Under the pieces are notes generated by a model. That model made no database searches. It saw only the letters and a list, made by a program, of their open reading frames with translations, and was not told the DNA's origin. A program made the translations under genes and the position numbers. Positions 1 through 9,780 of a stretch of DNA of 64,000 bases are shown one piece after another (position 1 is the stretch's first letter; each line of letters begins with the position of its first letter). The DNA is from an uncultured bacterium (GTDB lineage: Bacteria; Verrucomicrobiota; Kiritimatiellia; PWTM01). Where the stretch lies: contig CALLFZ010000008.1 in NCBI GenBank assembly GCA_938010045.1, positions 1 to 64,000 of the forward strand, given 5' to 3'.

Positions 1-33
1 GGTTCGGAAATGAGCGGCCGCTACCGGCGACGG

Positions 34-205
34 CAAAGGGAGGGAAATATCGCTGACCCCAACGACCGCACACCATTCGCCGGCGCCTTCCTCGGGACAG
101 GCACCCGGATAGACGTTGGGACGGGACATTGGGGACAGGCATGGATTATTGGCCGGGCACTTCGCGACCGTCGCCTCGCGCCCGCCACCATGGAGCCGCC
201 ATGGA
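34..205 (-). repeat. Degraded copy of a dispersed intergenic repeat
   Basis: This stretch aligns by eye with 9812-10001. Both contain a CGGC..AAG.GAGGG-like start, then TGACCCCAACGA or a close variant, CCATTCG.CGG, and GACAGGCAC blocks, and both end near a CCATGG. The first part is also the reverse complement of the right end of the copies at 43704 and 52771. It carries GGGACAGGCAC at 94-104 and GGGGACAGGCAT at 131-142. No coding frame here looks real. Confidence 0.65.
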
Positions 206-1010
206 GACCGCCCGAAGTGCACTCCTACCCCGCACCCAATCCCCTCGCCTCACCCCTCAAAACAATTCACAGCACCTTCGGCTCAATCTGACCAAGTACG
301 CCTTGAACGTCACGGAGTTCAGCGACACGTTCGGAACGGAAGCCTCGGCGGTGAAGGCGCAGACAATAGCGCAAGTGCCATCGTGCAGCATGGCCATGAC
401 GTAGGAACTAGCGGCAGGCTCCGTATCGGCATGTCCGCCAGGGGCGTTCGCACGAGTCCAAGCTGAGCCCACGACGAGGCGTGATCCTTATTGAATGTGA
501 CACGCTCCTAGGATTGTTGTTTTGCCGCGGACGACGGCGAAGACATGATGGGGGCTCGCCCGGGCGGGAAACCTCAACGAAGCGAGCGCTACTAGCCAAG
601 AGGGAACGACTAGAAAGAAGAGTTGACCGACGCACGTTCGCATCGGTTTGGACGCGCTAGCCCGGCTCCACGCCAACACTTCGACGCCGCTGCTCGAGCG
701 GCCGCACTTCGGGGGCTGCAGGGCGCGAGCCCACGCTCGTTCTCGCTGACGTCGCTCCAAGACCACGGGCGGTGGGCCGCTCCTTTTACGAAGAGATGGC
801 CGGAGCTTCGGCAATTCCGCAGGGGCTGCGTGGGGTGCGCTGCGATCAGGAGACCGTCGTCGCCCCCCGCCAACGCTGCGGCGGAGGCACGATGCCCGCC
901 TGCCGCATTCGAACGTTCATACTCGGCTTGTGGGCATTCGTATCCAGGTCGGCCGGCATGGTGGCCGGCCGTAGACCACACGGAGGCTCGTCAGTCTGAT
1001 CCTGCTCACT
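206..1010. other. Gene-free stretch
   Basis: Several overlapping ORFs of 70-130 codons exist on both strands, but they show compositional Arg/Pro/Ala bias, no ribosome-binding site and no recognisable family. I see no RNA gene. It lies downstream of the GH106-like gene on the minus strand, so its first bases may hold that gene's transcript end, but I found no clear terminator. Confidence 0.4.
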
Positions 1011-4000
1011 TTACTGCTTGGTAAGCGTCAGACACCGCACGGGGCGGATCACCACCGGCCCGATGAGGCCGAACGGTTGAAGGGGAGTGTCGGCCCTCAG
1101 TTGACCCGGTGGCGGCGGCACGGCCACCCACGGTTTTTCCTCGCGGCCTTCGGCGCCGGGCAGGCCCTCGGGATGCCGGAGATGCCCGATCCACCGATTG
1201 CGCCGCGTCCCGGCCACACGCACCACGATCTCGTTTGTACCGGCCCGTAGCCGCCCGGTGACATTGATCGAGTACGGCGCGATCCAGAGCACGCCCAGTC
1301 GCTCGCCATTGAGCCAGACCTCTGCGACGGACTCCACCTGCCCGAGGTCGAGCCACCACTCGTCCGCGGCGGGCTCGCCGGGCGGCGCCCATTCGAATGT
1401 CGTGCGCCACGCCGCGTCGCCTGCGCAGTACCGCAGCACCGGGTTCGTGTGCTCGTTGAGGGGCATTAAACGCTCCAGAGCGAACGGCCCCTGAATGCCC
1501 ATCTCAGGGGGCAATTGCACCGACCAGCCGTGCACGACCTCCAGCGGCGGCGGCAGCGTTACTTCGGCAGAGTTCTCCGAACCATCGGCCCAGCGCGCGC
1601 TGTACCGACCTGCACGAAGGGCGCGCACGACGACACCGCGGCGCCCGGCCTCCGCCAGCGGTACAAGATCATCTCCGGGATCTAGGGGCAGCGGACGCGC
1701 TGCGACCAGCGCGGCAATCTCGTTCGAGGACAGCGGCCGCGACCACGGCATCCATAACCGACATTCGCCGCGATACGATGCCGGCGGCGGCATGGGCCGA
1801 ACCACTGAAGGCACCGGCATCTTCGCGCCGGTGACGCCAGTCCGCACACGTTCGCCGTTCAGCCACAGTTCGGGGCGGCGGTCGCGATAGACGACCGCCA
1901 CGTGCACTAGACCGGTCAACGGCACGGGATGCACCAGCACGGGCGCGTAGTACTGCGCGCCGTGTTCCCACACCACGACCCCGTTGGTGCCGATCGAAAC
2001 GCCGACGCCGGCATACTGTCCGGACTGTGAGCCGGCGATCCGGTTGTCACCATGCACAGCGGTCATGGCCTCGTTTCGCGGCGTCTGCAGGTAAACGCCA
2101 TTGCCGCTTTCATTCGGCAAACCGGTCTCCGCCGCTGGCCGCGTCCATGCAGTCAGCGAGAAGCTGCCGGCTACCGCCGCAAGGTCCAGCTCGCCCGCGG
2201 GCGCCGGCTCCGTTGGCACTCGCGACGACAAGATTGCGACCCCGCCGCGCGTCAGCTCTGCCGGCGCCGCGTCGTGGCGGCCGGCCGCGCGGCGGAACAC
2301 CACCAGACGGGACCCGCGCGGCTCTATCCGGAGCCCCACGCGGACCCCCTCGCGTTCAACGCACCAGACGGCCGCCGTGGTTATTCGGCCGTGCAGGGGG
2401 TCCCAGATTTCCGGCAGCCGAGCGCCGACCCGGAACCAAGGTGAGACCAGAAGCGGACTACTGCCGTGGTGAGATAAGAAGAAGACCTCACCGTCCGGCG
2501 TCGTGCGATGGGTCCAGAGCAATCCGCCCGCATCGGAGATCGCGGGCATGATTCCGCATAGTTCGATGGCCTGCGCGAGCGTGCCGCCTTCGATCACGCG
2601 GCCGCGTCCGACCGCCCGTGCGCGCGGCCCCTCGCCGGCGGCGGGCGGCGGCTCCGTGCCCCACAGCTCGGTGGCCAGGCGGCGGACCTCGGCGTCGGCG
2701 CCGGGCCATCCCGCCATGCTCGGCGAGCGCACCGGCCGGGGGCCCCACAGCGTGCCGCCTTCCCGCACCCGATCGCGGATCTGCGCGAGGGTCTCCGGCC
2801 GCATCGCGTCCCAGGGCGGGAGTGCGAGCAGCGCATATGAGGCGCCCGAGCGCAGCGTCCAGCGGCCCTCGCGAATGCGCGCGCCGCCCAGCACATCGGA
2901 ATTCACGAAGTCATAGTCGAACCCTGCCGGCACTTCCCGCGCGCGGGGGCCGGTCATGACGGGCGTGTCCTCGCCGATGAACAGCGCGATCTCCGCCGCA
3001 CGTCGTCCGACCTGCAGCACGCCGTGGATCCGCCGCCAGTATTCGATCCACGGCCCGAGATGCTCGAACCATGGCGTATGGCGGTTGAACTCGGTGCTGA
3101 ACCACGCGGTCATGCCGGGCCGTCGGTCGTCCCAGGGCTGATGATTGTAGACATGCAGAACCCAGTGGTTGACGCCGTGCGTGACGGCCCAGTCGCCTCG
3201 CGTCTTGAGCGAGGCCGGCGTGCTCTCGAACTGCAGCACGCTCGTGAACGCTTCGGCCGAGACGCGCCGCCGGCCGTAGATCGCGCCCGCGGACGAAGCC
3301 GCGCGCAGCTCGGTCTCGCCCGTGCCACCCGGCTGCGCCCAAAACTCGCCGCCGATGCCGTGCGAATCGCGGCCATACAGCAGAAACTCCGAGGGGAATC
3401 CCCAGTGCCCGTAGTTCTCGAGCCAGAGCCGCAGGCCGTGCCGCTCGCACTCCTCGCGCAGGCCGCCCACGTATTCCGTGGCGATTCGGTCGGCGATCAG
3501 TCGGCGCAGGTCCCACAAGAAGCGATCGGAACGGTCCGGCGACTCCACAACCTGACCGATCAGCGCCGGCAGCCAGGGCAGCGGATCGTAGCCATAGCGC
3601 GCACGGAACTGCTCGCGCAAGCCGTCCGTCCAATTCTGCGCGCCGGTCTCGTAACTGTCGGCGACGACCCACTTGAACGCGCGCCGCTCGCGCGCGGGCA
3701 TACGGTCGAGCAGGCGGCCCACATAGGAGCGAAAGTGGTGCCGAACGTGCTCACGGTTCATCTTGTCCACTTCGAGGCCCCGCCCCTCCGGCGCGGCAGG
3801 ATGGTTGCTGACCATCGTCGGGGCCATGCCGAACCGCACGACGCGCCACTCGCCTGGCGGCGGCGTCCAGCGCAGCCAGCCGTCCGGCCCCAGCCGGTTG
3901 CTGATGTTCGTGACGCGGCCGGCCTGGACGGAGCCGACGGCTTCCGCCGCTCCTACCTGCGGAGTCCAGCGGTAATGGCTCCACGGCGGCACGGGATTCG

Positions 4001-4982
4001 GACACATTTTCGCGAGCTGTTTTTCCACGAAGCGTTCGAGCACCGAACCGGCACGGAGTTCGATCTCCGTGACGCCGGCCGTAGCGGTCAGTCCCGAGAC
4101 CACCACTCGGAACGCCGTGGAGGTCGCTGGTTCCAGGGCGATCGCCACCGGACCGGTGGTCCAGTACCCCACGATCGGTCTCAGGTTGTGTCGCTCGACC
4201 TTCGCACGTGCGAGGCAGGCCCACCCGGTCGCCGCGCTCCACGCGAACACATCGAGATCCGCCCGCATGGGCACAGGCGCCGGATGAAGCACCAGTGACC
4301 GTGCCGCGAACGGAGCCGCCGCGGTCGCGATGAACTCGGCGGAGCCGCCGGGCGCGACGGTCGCCGCGGTCTCGAGGCGCCCGTCGAACGCGAGCGGCGC
4401 ATCGGCGACGTTCGGCGAGCCGGTGACCCGAAGCGTCGTCTCGGTCAGTGTGCGTTCCAGCTCCGGATCGACCGGCCAGGCGAGCACCGCGATGTCTTGG
4501 AAGTTCTCCTCCGGCGGCGGCAGCGGACGGGCCACCGGATCCGGCCCCGAAACGCGAAGCTCGGTCCATGCCAGCCGCCGCATCGCCTGCGTCGGCGCGA
4601 TCCAGGGCCCGCCCGACTGGCTCCAGCCGGGACAATTGAACAAGCCAAGTTCAACGCCCACCCGACCCGCTTCGCGCACCGCGTGTTCCAGCGCGCACCA
4701 CCACTCCTCCGAGAGCATACGAACGTCGCCCCGGACGGTGTCTTCTAGGAAGATGTGGCCCATCATCGCCCCGCGGATGCCCACGCGCGCCATGGCCTCG
4801 AGGTCGCGCGTCAAGCCGTTCGTACTGATGTTGTCGCTGATCCAGTACCAGTAGCACCACGGCGCGGTGTCGGGCGGCGGCGAGCGAAACGCCCGTTCGA
4901 GTTCATCCAAGCCACGGCTGCCCGCCGCGAAGAACATGCAGAGCGCGGCGATCGCCACGAGCGACCAATTTTGCGGTCTCAT
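1011..4982 (-). CDS. Secreted GH106-like alpha-L-rhamnosidase with LamG-like domain
   Basis: Predicted to release terminal alpha-L-rhamnose from plant or algal polysaccharide. The 1323-residue protein opens with a short signal peptide, then the GH106-type start with WYWISDNISTNGLTRDLEAM, a GAMMGH turn and an FNCPGWSQSGGPW motif. The large catalytic part is followed by a LamG/concanavalin-like jelly roll (roughly residues 915-1085, with HVAVVYRDRRPELWLNG) and a C-terminal galactose-binding-like fold (VWLNGERLGVLWIAPY). The start at MRPQNW was preferred over the upstream ORF start because it puts the hydrophobic signal at the N-terminus. It is last in a run of secreted enzymes on this strand. 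Family assignment is by motif resemblance; a related unnumbered glycosidase family is possible. Confidence 0.75.
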   Translation of the reverse strand: MRPQNWSLVAIAALCMFFAAGSRGLDELERAFRSPPPDTAPWCYWYWISDNISTNGLTRDLEAMARVGIRGAMMGHIFLEDTVRGDVRMLSEEWWCALEHAVREAGRVGVELGLFNCPGWSQSGGPWIAPTQAMRRLAWTELRVSGPDPVARPLPPPEENFQDIAVLAWPVDPELERTLTETTLRVTGSPNVADAPLAFDGRLETAATVAPGGSAEFIATAAAPFAARSLVLHPAPVPMRADLDVFAWSAATGWACLARAKVERHNLRPIVGYWTTGPVAIALEPATSTAFRVVVSGLTATAGVTEIELRAGSVLERFVEKQLAKMCPNPVPPWSHYRWTPQVGAAEAVGSVQAGRVTNISNRLGPDGWLRWTPPPGEWRVVRFGMAPTMVSNHPAAPEGRGLEVDKMNREHVRHHFRSYVGRLLDRMPARERRAFKWVVADSYETGAQNWTDGLREQFRARYGYDPLPWLPALIGQVVESPDRSDRFLWDLRRLIADRIATEYVGGLREECERHGLRLWLENYGHWGFPSEFLLYGRDSHGIGGEFWAQPGGTGETELRAASSAGAIYGRRRVSAEAFTSVLQFESTPASLKTRGDWAVTHGVNHWVLHVYNHQPWDDRRPGMTAWFSTEFNRHTPWFEHLGPWIEYWRRIHGVLQVGRRAAEIALFIGEDTPVMTGPRAREVPAGFDYDFVNSDVLGGARIREGRWTLRSGASYALLALPPWDAMRPETLAQIRDRVREGGTLWGPRPVRSPSMAGWPGADAEVRRLATELWGTEPPPAAGEGPRARAVGRGRVIEGGTLAQAIELCGIMPAISDAGGLLWTHRTTPDGEVFFLSHHGSSPLLVSPWFRVGARLPEIWDPLHGRITTAAVWCVEREGVRVGLRIEPRGSRLVVFRRAAGRHDAAPAELTRGGVAILSSRVPTEPAPAGELDLAAVAGSFSLTAWTRPAAETGLPNESGNGVYLQTPRNEAMTAVHGDNRIAGSQSGQYAGVGVSIGTNGVVVWEHGAQYYAPVLVHPVPLTGLVHVAVVYRDRRPELWLNGERVRTGVTGAKMPVPSVVRPMPPPASYRGECRLWMPWSRPLSSNEIAALVAARPLPLDPGDDLVPLAEAGRRGVVVRALRAGRYSARWADGSENSAEVTLPPPLEVVHGWSVQLPPEMGIQGPFALERLMPLNEHTNPVLRYCAGDAAWRTTFEWAPPGEPAADEWWLDLGQVESVAEVWLNGERLGVLWIAPYSINVTGRLRAGTNEIVVRVAGTRRNRWIGHLRHPEGLPGAEGREEKPWVAVPPPPGQLRADTPLQPFGLIGPVVIRPVRCLTLTKQ

Positions 4983-5038
4983 CCCAGCTACCACGCTGCA
5001 CCTCCGTGTTCGCGCGAGCGGTCTCACTACCACCCAAT

Positions 5039-5404
5039 TCACGGTCGTGGTTCCGAACGGAGGGGACCGGCAAACCACAATCGGGATTTCACACTGGGAC
5101 GCTGCTCCGACACCAGCTCCCAGAGCGTCCATTCCGCCGGATCGCGCCCCGAGCCTTCACGAACTGTTCGAAACTCTACTCGAACGCCGGCCGGTGGTCC
5201 ATTCGACCCCGCGGCCGCCGCACCCCATCCGCGGGCGGCAGACCACGACCGGGTGGCCCGTTCGAGGTCCTCGGCAAGCCGGGCGTACTGGTCGAGCCGG
5301 GCAACGAGCATCAGCGCGCCCGCGGCGGCCGCCGCGAGCACCGCCGCCACGGCCGTCGCGACCACCACCTCCACCAGCGCAAATCCACGCGTCCGGTTCA
5401 TCAT
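5039..5404 (-). CDS. Prepilin-like protein with N-terminal methylation motif
   Basis: A 121-residue protein whose start, MMNRTRGFALVEVVVATAV, matches the type IV prepilin/pseudopilin pattern: basic leader, Gly at the cleavage site, Phe at +1, Glu at +5, then about 20 hydrophobic residues. The rest is a short globular domain with no family I recognise. The ORF track extends about 80 residues upstream, but the pilin signal fixes the start here. No other pilus or type II secretion gene lies in the window, so it is probably a minor pseudopilin of an apparatus encoded elsewhere. It sits 56 bp upstream of the GH106-like gene on the same strand. Confidence 0.6.
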   Translation of the reverse strand: MMNRTRGFALVEVVVATAVAAVLAAAAAGALMLVARLDQYARLAEDLERATRSWSAARGWGAAAAGSNGPPAGVRVEFRTVREGSGRDPAEWTLWELVSEQRPSVKSRLWFAGPLRSEPRP

Positions 5405-5525
5405 CCGCGGCCACCACCACGGCCTGCGTTCAGCATGGTACCGGATTCCGGGTCCAGCCCAAGCCACCCCACTGCGCCGGCTGTTTCCAACGCCGTGAGG
5501 CTCGCCGCTCCGCTTGGCAGGGCGA

Positions 5526-7370
5526 CTACGGTTGAATCGGGGCCGCGGAGGGGTGGTAGAGGCGAAGCTCGTAGAGCGAGTAGCCGCCCCAGTCGGTCGC
5601 ACGACGTCGGCAGAGAAGCCGCACGTGGCGCGCCTCGACCGGGTCAAAGCTCACCACGTCCGTGTTGCCGAGGAACTCGCGTTTGTTCGTCACCTCGTGC
5701 ACCGTCCGCCACGTCACGCCGTCCGCCGACACCTCAATTGCCCAGTCGCGCGCATAGGCCTTCCACCATGACACCGCCGCCGTACCGATGCGCTCCGCCC
5801 GGCCGAGGTCCACCGCCAACCACTGGTCGTCTTGTTTCGCGCCTTCCCACGAAGTGAACAGGTCGTCATCGCCCGCTCGTGCCGCGGTCGCTTCACCCGA
5901 CGAGGCCGTCCAGCTCTTTCCGCGCGCGAGGTTCTCCAGCCCCACCGTCACTCTCGCACCATTCGAGAACGTCCGCCGGCCCGCCCGATCCACCGCACGC
6001 GCCACCACCGTGTAGAAGCCCTCGCGCGGAGGCGTCCATCGCACCGACCACGGCGCTGAGGTCACCACCCCAACGCACTCGGCCGCCGCGAACACGTTCG
6101 TCAGATCACGGTCAGTCATCATCCAGAGGTTCTTCCACGCACCCGGCATCGCGAGGACCTCGACGCGCTCGAGCGGCGCGCCGCGCGCCAGCGCATGGAC
6201 CGAAATCTCGATTCTGCCCGACGGGAGTTCGGCGCCATCCGACGGCGCCACCAATCGCGCGATCGGCGCCGCCTCGGGGTTCAACACCGGCAGCCGGTCG
6301 AGCGTGACGAAGAACGGATGGTGTATGGCGCGACGCGTCCACTCGGGCGGATCGGTGAACCACGGCAATACATAGAGCCAGCGGGGGCCATCGCGCTCGA
6401 GCCGCTCAGGGTCGAGCAGCCCGTGGCATTCGCACAGCGCGATCAGCTTCCGCGGCGCAAGATTCGTGACCAGCGCCCACGCCGTGGGGTAGGTGTCTTC
6501 GCGGGGCGGACCGTAGCCGGTGGTCTCGTGGGCGTAGATGTGGCGCGCCTCGATCGGATAGACGTCGATGCCGGCGATGTCCACGTACGCGTCGCCGGGC
6601 CAATAGCGGCGGCGGAACGCGATCTCCTCCTCGCGGGAGCCCGTCCGCTTCTCTCGACGCAGCCGGTCCGCGTAGCCACCCGCCCGCAGACCCGCGCTCC
6701 AAACCCAGATGAGGTTGTGAAGTTTCCGCTCGCGTACAAGATACTCAAACATCAGCCGCCAGGCGGCCGCGGTGTGCTCGGGCGTGTCGGGGTCGGTCCA
6801 CCAGAACCAACCGCCATCAATCTCGTGAAACGGACGCCAGAGCACCGGCACGCGCGCCGCGGCGAGCCGCTCGAGGTAGTCCGCGTGGCGCGCCAGATCC
6901 CGCAGGAAGGCCTCGTGGGCGGGCGTCCCCGTGACAGTGACGGAAGCCATGTCGTATCGACCGCTGCCCGGCCGGCCGCCGCGCGCGCCGACCCACGCGC
7001 TGCCGTCCGGTTTCTGCGGATGTTTCCAGTGGAACTGCATCGAGACGATTCCACCGCGCGCCCACCACTCGAGCGCCTCCGCGACCGCGCGCTCGACGAC
7101 CGGTGTATAGGTAGGGCCCCACGTCGGACTGTTCCACCCACAGAGATCCAGCGCGAGGATCGCGGGCTGATGGCCCGTGGTCTCGCGCACCCAGCCGGCG
7201 TTATCGGTGCCCGAGATCCCCAGCACCGTCCGCTGCCCGAACACGCCCGCCAGATACTCCAGCACCGCCCGTGCCTCCGGGATCAGCTCCGGATCGGCCG
7301 ATTCCACCGCGGCCGCCCGCACTCCGCCGATCGCCGCCGACATCACCGCCACTGCGAGGATTCGATTCAT
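5526..7370 (-). CDS. Secreted GH26 beta-mannanase-like hydrolase with F5/8C domain
   Basis: Predicted endo-acting glycosidase on mannan or a related beta-glycan. The 614-residue protein has a signal peptide, a GH26 barrel (about residues 25-330) with the acid/base motif WRPFHEIDGGWFWW (Glu183) and a probable nucleophile in IALCECHG (Glu314), an Ig-like linker domain (about 360-455), and a C-terminal F5/8 type C carbohydrate-binding module (NLARGKSWTASSGE onward, ending YSLYELRLY). The start MNRILAV places the signal peptide first. It lies 68 bp downstream of a secreted unknown on the same strand. Exact substrate cannot be read from sequence; some GH26 enzymes act on mixed-linkage glucan or xylan. 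Confidence 0.85.
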   Translation of the reverse strand: MNRILAVAVMSAAIGGVRAAAVESADPELIPEARAVLEYLAGVFGQRTVLGISGTDNAGWVRETTGHQPAILALDLCGWNSPTWGPTYTPVVERAVAEALEWWARGGIVSMQFHWKHPQKPDGSAWVGARGGRPGSGRYDMASVTVTGTPAHEAFLRDLARHADYLERLAAARVPVLWRPFHEIDGGWFWWTDPDTPEHTAAAWRLMFEYLVRERKLHNLIWVWSAGLRAGGYADRLRREKRTGSREEEIAFRRRYWPGDAYVDIAGIDVYPIEARHIYAHETTGYGPPREDTYPTAWALVTNLAPRKLIALCECHGLLDPERLERDGPRWLYVLPWFTDPPEWTRRAIHHPFFVTLDRLPVLNPEAAPIARLVAPSDGAELPSGRIEISVHALARGAPLERVEVLAMPGAWKNLWMMTDRDLTNVFAAAECVGVVTSAPWSVRWTPPREGFYTVVARAVDRAGRRTFSNGARVTVGLENLARGKSWTASSGEATAARAGDDDLFTSWEGAKQDDQWLAVDLGRAERIGTAAVSWWKAYARDWAIEVSADGVTWRTVHEVTNKREFLGNTDVVSFDPVEARHVRLLCRRRATDWGGYSLYELRLYHPSAAPIQP

Positions 7371-7438
7371 CGCTGACGAACTCCCATCCACTGCGCGGAC
7401 GAACCTGTCTGCGCCCTCGTCGTCCGCCGCGGCACAGT

Positions 7439-8482
7439 CTACTCGAGTGCGCGACGCCCCGCAACGAACGCGGGCTTCAGCGGGCCCGCCTCGTGGAGCG
7501 TCGGGTCAAGCGACCGCTCGTCTGCGGCGCGCGGCCCACCGGCCGCCAACAAGTAGAACTCGAGATCGCGGTACGTATCGACATCGGGGTAGCCATCGGT
7601 GGTCGGCGGGACCGAGAACCGCGCCTCGCCGGTGGGGAAGAGCGCCTCGCGCAGCAGTGTCGCCGATTCGGCTGGCGGCTCGGGCCCCGGACGCATCGAG
7701 GGCGGTCGCGTGCCGTTGCCCTCGCGGCGGATCGCCCAGCCGCCCGGATACGGATCGGCGGGATCGTCAAGGCGCGGCGGCGCAGGATCGCCAGCGCGGT
7801 TGTGGTTCGCCAGCGTGAAGCCGCGTGCCTTGCCCGGCTCCTCAAACCCCACGAGGAACGCGTAGCGGCGGCCGGCGCGGCATTCGAGCCGGTCGTCGCC
7901 GTCGAGCCGCCACATCATGTACGCGAGCCGGCCCTCGCCGGCGGCCGCAAGGTTCGGCAGCACGCCGCCCCGCACGAGGCGCAGCGGACGGTACCGGACA
8001 CCGAGGATCACGTCATCGCAACGGTGATTCTTCGAGAACCCGTGCGTTGCGTCGGTGCCCGGCGGCGTGCCATGATCGTCAAGCTTGGGCTCGCCCTCGA
8101 CCTCGAACAACTGGATGAACACGCGCGCGCCGGCGCTGCCGGGAAGGAACGCGATGTCGCCGGGACCCGTGCGGAGCACAACAGATTCGAGCCAGAAATC
8201 GCACGGCGCGGTGAACACCTGCCCGAGATCGCGGTTGCGCTGAACGTAGCCGCTGGCCTTCCACTCTGGCGGGGCGCTGTTGCGGACCGAGGTATTCCCC
8301 CCGCGGTCGAACCGCGTCTGGGCGACGACCGTGCGTCCCGCGGGCGGCGTCCAGTTCGTTCCCAATGGCACCACCTCAAGTGCGCCGCGCGCCGCCGGTG
8401 CCAGGATCAGCGTGGCGACCGCCGTCCGAAGGCACCACCGGACCCACGCGGTCGGACGGCGTTGGGTCATGATCGCCCTCAT
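7439..8482 (-). CDS. Secreted protein of unknown function
   Basis: I do not recognise the family. The 347-residue protein has an N-terminal hydrophobic signal (ATLILAPAARGA) and then a soluble, probably beta-rich domain with the phrases YVQRNRDLGQVFTAPCDFWLESVVLRTG and YAFLVGFEEPGKARGF, suggestive of a jelly-roll or carbohydrate-associated fold. Its ATG overlaps the TGA of the upstream SGNH-like gene (ATGA), so the two are very likely co-translated and act together. The overlap is why the first Met was chosen. Confidence 0.6.
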   Translation of the reverse strand: MRAIMTQRRPTAWVRWCLRTAVATLILAPAARGALEVVPLGTNWTPPAGRTVVAQTRFDRGGNTSVRNSAPPEWKASGYVQRNRDLGQVFTAPCDFWLESVVLRTGPGDIAFLPGSAGARVFIQLFEVEGEPKLDDHGTPPGTDATHGFSKNHRCDDVILGVRYRPLRLVRGGVLPNLAAAGEGRLAYMMWRLDGDDRLECRAGRRYAFLVGFEEPGKARGFTLANHNRAGDPAPPRLDDPADPYPGGWAIRREGNGTRPPSMRPGPEPPAESATLLREALFPTGEARFSVPPTTDGYPDVDTYRDLEFYLLAAGGPRAADERSLDPTLHEAGPLKPAFVAGRRALE

Positions 8483-9669
8483 GAGCCCCTCACAAGCCCA
8501 CGGCCGGTCCAGCGGGTGTACGGATGTGTGGCCAGTACCTCGCGGATCGCGGCATGCACCGCCGCCGCGCTCTCTTCGGTGATGGGCAGCAGTTCCCCGC
8601 CGTCATGATAAGGGTCGGCGCCGTACTTCGCCCGGTCGTTGTAGAGCCGCCAATCAAGGCGGTCGGGCGGAGCGTCGAACAACATGTAGAAGAACAGGGC
8701 CGCGACGGTGTAGCGCGGCAGGCCAAAGCGAATGTGCTGCACATCCGTATAGAAATCACGGATGTCGCGGCACCCCGGCACCCGTGCCGTACGCATCCGT
8801 TGGTCAAGCTCGAGAAACAGGTCGCCGGCAGGAATCATGCGCAGCCGTCCCTCGCGAGCGAGCGCCGGGAATTTCTGCTCCAACCCCCGGAAGACCCGAA
8901 CCGAGAAGTCGCGCGTTCGATGAACATGCCCGGTCCAGTGTGTTTGGGTCAGCGCATAGGGCTGCTGCCATCGCGCCGCGTAGTCGAACGCGTCGCGGTC
9001 CGGAAATTCCGCGGCGCGAAGGTTCGGCATCGTCTTCGCCCACTCGGGCCGTTCGTCCGGCGGAGGACTACGTCCGGCGTCCATTGGCGGCCACACCTGA
9101 TCAACATACACGCGTCCACCCTCAGCGCGTTCGAGACAACGCTCCACAAGGTCGGCGGCGGCGGCGAGGTCGCCCACACCGCGGTTGCCGCCGAGATCTC
9201 GCCCCCACAGCCGGTTCGTGACGAGACTGACGTGTGAGGCGAACAATTGCAGCACGCGCGCATCCCAGGGCTCCTGCAGAAACCGGCGCACATGATGTGC
9301 GACGGGCTTGAGGAGGTCCTCCTCGATCGTGAGATCACCCTGAGAACCGGCGCCGAATGTGTCGCGTCCGGCCAACAGCGCGTCGCGATGCGGCCAGAGC
9401 TGCCAACCGGCGCCGAGCCACGCGGCGCACGCCCAGCGACAGCCCGCGCTGGCGCCCAGCTCCTCGTGCCAAGCGGGCATCGTCGCCCCGGTCAGGCTGT
9501 TGCCGAAGTCGAAGGCGCGAACTGACGGCGCTTCGCCGGCCGCGATCGGTGCGGCCCCTGCGAACAGCCAAACGACCGCCCCGATCAAACCCGCCAAACC
9601 CGCGCGTCCGGCTCCACCCGTTCGGCCTGCTCGAACATGTCGTTTCAATACATCGGAATGCAATTTCAA
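8479..9669 (-). CDS. Secreted SGNH-like hydrolase candidate
   Basis: A 396-residue protein with a long basic N-terminus and signal-like segment (GLIGAVVWLFAGAAPIAAG). Directly after it comes FDFGNSLTG, resembling block I of SGNH/GDSL esterases (catalytic Ser in GNSLT). Near the C-terminus, DVQHIRFGLPRYTVAALFFYMLF resembles the D-x-x-H block V. The likely role is deacetylation or de-esterification of a polysaccharide, matching the neighbouring GH26 and GH106-like enzymes. The middle of the protein is divergent, so a non-catalytic relative cannot be excluded. It is the first gene of its strand run and faces the repeat-rich spacer; its stop overlaps the next start by 4 bp. Confidence 0.6.
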   Translation of the reverse strand: MKLHSDVLKRHVRAGRTGGAGRAGLAGLIGAVVWLFAGAAPIAAGEAPSVRAFDFGNSLTGATMPAWHEELGASAGCRWACAAWLGAGWQLWPHRDALLAGRDTFGAGSQGDLTIEEDLLKPVAHHVRRFLQEPWDARVLQLFASHVSLVTNRLWGRDLGGNRGVGDLAAAADLVERCLERAEGGRVYVDQVWPPMDAGRSPPPDERPEWAKTMPNLRAAEFPDRDAFDYAARWQQPYALTQTHWTGHVHRTRDFSVRVFRGLEQKFPALAREGRLRMIPAGDLFLELDQRMRTARVPGCRDIRDFYTDVQHIRFGLPRYTVAALFFYMLFDAPPDRLDWRLYNDRAKYGADPYHDGGELLPITEESAAAVHAAIREVLATHPYTRWTGRGLVRGS

Positions 9670-9780
9670 ACGATCCCTGGTCTTGATCCATACGAGCCGG
9701 ACCGATGGTCGAACCCGCCCTCGTACAATCTATGAACCACTCCGTCGGTGCACAAGCTGGCCACCGCACGACCCAATTCC

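Noticed and set aside
623-1024. 133-codon ORF in the left spacer
   Set aside because: Overlaps opposite-strand ORFs equally well, shows no family match and has no ribosome-binding site.
3024-4298. 424-codon plus-strand ORF opposite the GH106-like gene
   Set aside because: Antisense shadow with no recognisable domain.
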